A DNA stretch of 33,711 nt from Actinomycetes bacterium (lineage in GTDB: Bacteria > Actinomycetota > Actinomycetes > Propionibacteriales > Propionibacteriaceae): positions 1 through 33,711 of the forward strand of contig JAEZZG010000070.1 of the NCBI GenBank assembly GCA_023442485.1, written 5' to 3'. Positions within the stretch are counted from its first letter, which is position 1; every line of letters starts with the position of its first letter. Positions 32,310 through 33,711 of this stretch are shown piece by piece. The notes below the pieces were generated by a model, which had not been told where the DNA came from, ran no database searches, and saw nothing but the letters and a program-made list of their open reading frames with translations. The position numbers were made by a program, and so were the translations under genes.

Positions 32310-32759
32310 ATGGACAACACGATCGCTATCAAGCTCACAAGTACCGACCAGCGGAGCGCGGGCGAGGAAATTGCCGCAACGTTGCGTAATGCGGAACAGC
32401 ACGGAGGCAAGACCCTGTTCACATTCGGCCAGTCCGTAAATCTGCGCCACTGGAAAGACCAGCTGGAGTACCTCATCGCGACGACGAAGAACGGGAAAAC
32501 CGCCTTAATCGCCCGCGTTGAAGATTTCAATGACCGCGAGAAGAACCCCTCCATCGAGCCCGATCTGGAAGAGTTCCCGCAGGTTCCTCCACATGCAGCG
32601 GACGACAAGAGGACGTGGTTCGCACTTTCAGATCTGCGAGCCATGGAGATTAGGGAAGGCGATTTCTTGAATGAGGAAGGCCGCGACTTGCTTGACCTGC
32701 TCGGTGGACGTTCGTCTCGCACCTACGTTTCCATTCAAAACTGGAGTAAAGCGCGCTGA
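32310..32759 (+). CDS. Unrecognised 149-residue protein in the tRNA-adjacent island
   Basis: I do not recognise this protein. It is soluble and charged, without a membrane segment or signal. The N-terminal part (about 1-75) alternates beta-like stretches (NTIAIKLTS, KTLFTF, TALIARVEDF) and one helix. The middle (about 76-100) is acidic and Pro-rich. The C-terminal part has RTWFALSDLRAMEI, an acidic segment and RTYVSIQNWSKAR. The Trp-rich, mainly beta layout faintly recalls PUA/EVE-type small domains, but I would not claim it. AAAGGA lies five bases before the ATG, and a good promoter lies upstream. It is 147 bases before the Abi gene on the same strand, so the two may act together. Confidence 0.65.
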   Translation: MDNTIAIKLTSTDQRSAGEEIAATLRNAEQHGGKTLFTFGQSVNLRHWKDQLEYLIATTKNGKTALIARVEDFNDREKNPSIEPDLEEFPQVPPHAADDKRTWFALSDLRAMEIREGDFLNEEGRDLLDLLGGRSSRTYVSIQNWSKAR

Positions 32760-32826
32760 CCGTGAAGGCTCCCGCAGTGGTCGCAGTTCTACCTCTTTTC
32801 GCGCGGTCGAGAGCCATGGTGGTGGG

Positions 32827-32854
32827 TTGAACTCTGATCACACGGCCGTATTGA
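32827..32854 (+). promoter_or_regulatory. Possible internal promoter before the Abi gene
   Basis: TTGAAC (32827-32832) and TATTGA (32849-32854) are 16 bases apart; a further GATAAT lies at 32855-32860. The Abi gene could thus be transcribed alone as well as with the gene before it. Confidence 0.35.
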
Positions 32855-32906
32855 GATAATCAAAATCACCTGTCGAGGGCAGAGCCCGGTGGCGAGGAGG
32901 AAGTTA

Positions 32907-33692
32907 ATGAGTGAGCGCAATCAGGCAGTTGCGGAACAGAGCAATAGCCCCAGTGGTATATCGATGTTTCACGACATTGACCAATCCGGGGCTCTCTGCC
33001 ACTTAGCATACCATCTTCCAGAGTCAGAAGCGAGCCTGGAGTCTCTGGAGAATTGGTTTTCAACACCGCGGCTACACCGTTACGCAGCTGCATCTAGACC
33101 AGACCTTCTCTACATCTGGAACGCAAGATTATCCAAGGCATTTCTGGAGGATGTCGGCCACATCGAGGTACTATTACGTAACTTCATCCACAATCACCTC
33201 ACCAGAGACTATGGTCAACCCGACTGGTATCACGCAACCAGCGTCTACCACTTCAACGGTGCCTTCCAAAACTCCGTAGCCAAAGTTGAGCGCCGACTCA
33301 AAAAACGCGGGCGCACGGCCACCGCAGATCAAGTCATCGCGGAGCTCTCGTTCGACAACTGGCGATTCTTGTTGACCAAACGTCACGAAGTCACTATTTG
33401 GCGAGCACTCATAAACCTCGACAATGGAGGCATGCCGCATTACTCTGAACGCAACCGGGCCGCCTTTGAATCTGATGTAGAAATCATCCGTCAATTACGC
33501 AACAGGGCTTCCCACCAAGAACCGCTCATCATCAACGCCTTGCCGACAACAGCTGAGGCTAAACAGCTCGACCGTTATACTACAGCGCTAAGAAATACCG
33601 CCATGCGCATCGACCCGGATGCCGCGCAGTGGATTATCGCAAACTCACGCGTTGAAGACATCCGCAAACGACGACCCCTAGAACAAGAGTAG
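32907..33692 (+). CDS. Abi-family (HEPN-type) abortive-infection protein
   Basis: A 261-residue protein of the Abi_2-like group. The N-terminal signature FSTPRLHRYAAAS...IWNARLSKAFLEDVGHIEVLLRNFIHNHL is typical: a lead helix, RLxxYxxA, and the LEVxLRNxxH block. Later comes R198-NRAS-H203 (RNRASH), the R-x4-6-H motif of HEPN ribonucleases. Related Abi proteins abort phage growth, probably by cutting RNA. AGGAGG at 32895-32900 sets the start at ATG 32907 with six-base spacing; the frame is open to 32889. The position beside a tRNA gene and next to an unknown gene suggests a horizontally acquired defence cassette. Function in this organism is inference. Confidence 0.78.
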   Translation: MSERNQAVAEQSNSPSGISMFHDIDQSGALCHLAYHLPESEASLESLENWFSTPRLHRYAAASRPDLLYIWNARLSKAFLEDVGHIEVLLRNFIHNHLTRDYGQPDWYHATSVYHFNGAFQNSVAKVERRLKKRGRTATADQVIAELSFDNWRFLLTKRHEVTIWRALINLDNGGMPHYSERNRAAFESDVEIIRQLRNRASHQEPLIINALPTTAEAKQLDRYTTALRNTAMRIDPDAAQWIIANSRVEDIRKRRPLEQE

Positions 33693-33711
33693 CCCGTGCC
33701 CGTCATGCACA

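Noticed and set aside
32021..32722. 233-codon minus-strand frame opposite the unknown island gene
   Set aside because: Most of it is antisense to the 32310-32759 gene, which has a promoter and ribosome binding site; the part beyond (32021-32230) has no family resemblance I can name, though it might be remnant coding sequence.
1..33711. CRISPR array or insertion sequence
   Set aside because: No regularly spaced repeats, no transposase motifs and no terminal inverted repeats with target duplications were seen.

Overview
The window reads as chromosomal DNA of a moderately high-GC actinobacterium. Evidence includes a WhiB protein with the GVWGG signature, a TopA with a lysine-rich tail and no zinc fingers, actinobacterial pilus genes of the Ssd/Tad type, several apparently leaderless start codons, and frequent GTG starts with ATGA/GTGA gene overlaps. 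A member of the Propionibacteriales is my guess, not something the sequence proves. Recalled from memory, gene order follows the Mycobacterium tuberculosis block from about Rv3683 to Rv3644c, with several genes missing and others added.

Left part (1-6.3 kb): a truncated metallophosphoesterase and a PonA2-type class A penicillin-binding protein (minus strand) face a WhiB4/WblA-type regulator (plus strand). A DUF4177 miniprotein, a RidA-family gene broken by a one-base frameshift and endonuclease III with an irregular iron-sulfur tail follow. A holin-superfamily membrane protein and a class I methyltransferase lie on the minus strand.

Middle part (6.4-15.7 kb): a Tad/Flp pilus locus in two halves. 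The first encodes Ssd/TadZ, TadA, TadB and TadC. The second encodes the Flp/DUF4244 pilin, a TadE pseudopilin and a TadE/TadG-like protein. Between them sits a complete lactate-utilisation module: an LldR-like GntR repressor divergent from lutABC, with a perfect 19-bp operator-like palindrome before lutA. A methylthioribose-kinase-like gene and a DEAH helicase with a C-terminal Cys cluster follow on the minus strand.

Right part (19.4-31.7 kb): a large two-domain methyltransferase from a probable leaderless promoter, topA, a divergent CYTH-like protein, tmk-holB (overlapping), a DoxX-family membrane protein with a coiled-coil N terminus, a RicT/PSP1 protein, a secreted TAP-type alpha/beta hydrolase lipoprotein and tRNA-Thr(CGT).

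The last 2 kb, downstream of the tRNA, look like accessory DNA: a 560-base stretch with no convincing gene, then an unrecognised 149-residue protein under a promoter with tandem 11-bp repeats, and an Abi/HEPN protein with an intact R-X4-H motif. This possible two-gene defence module is the best candidate for something undescribed.
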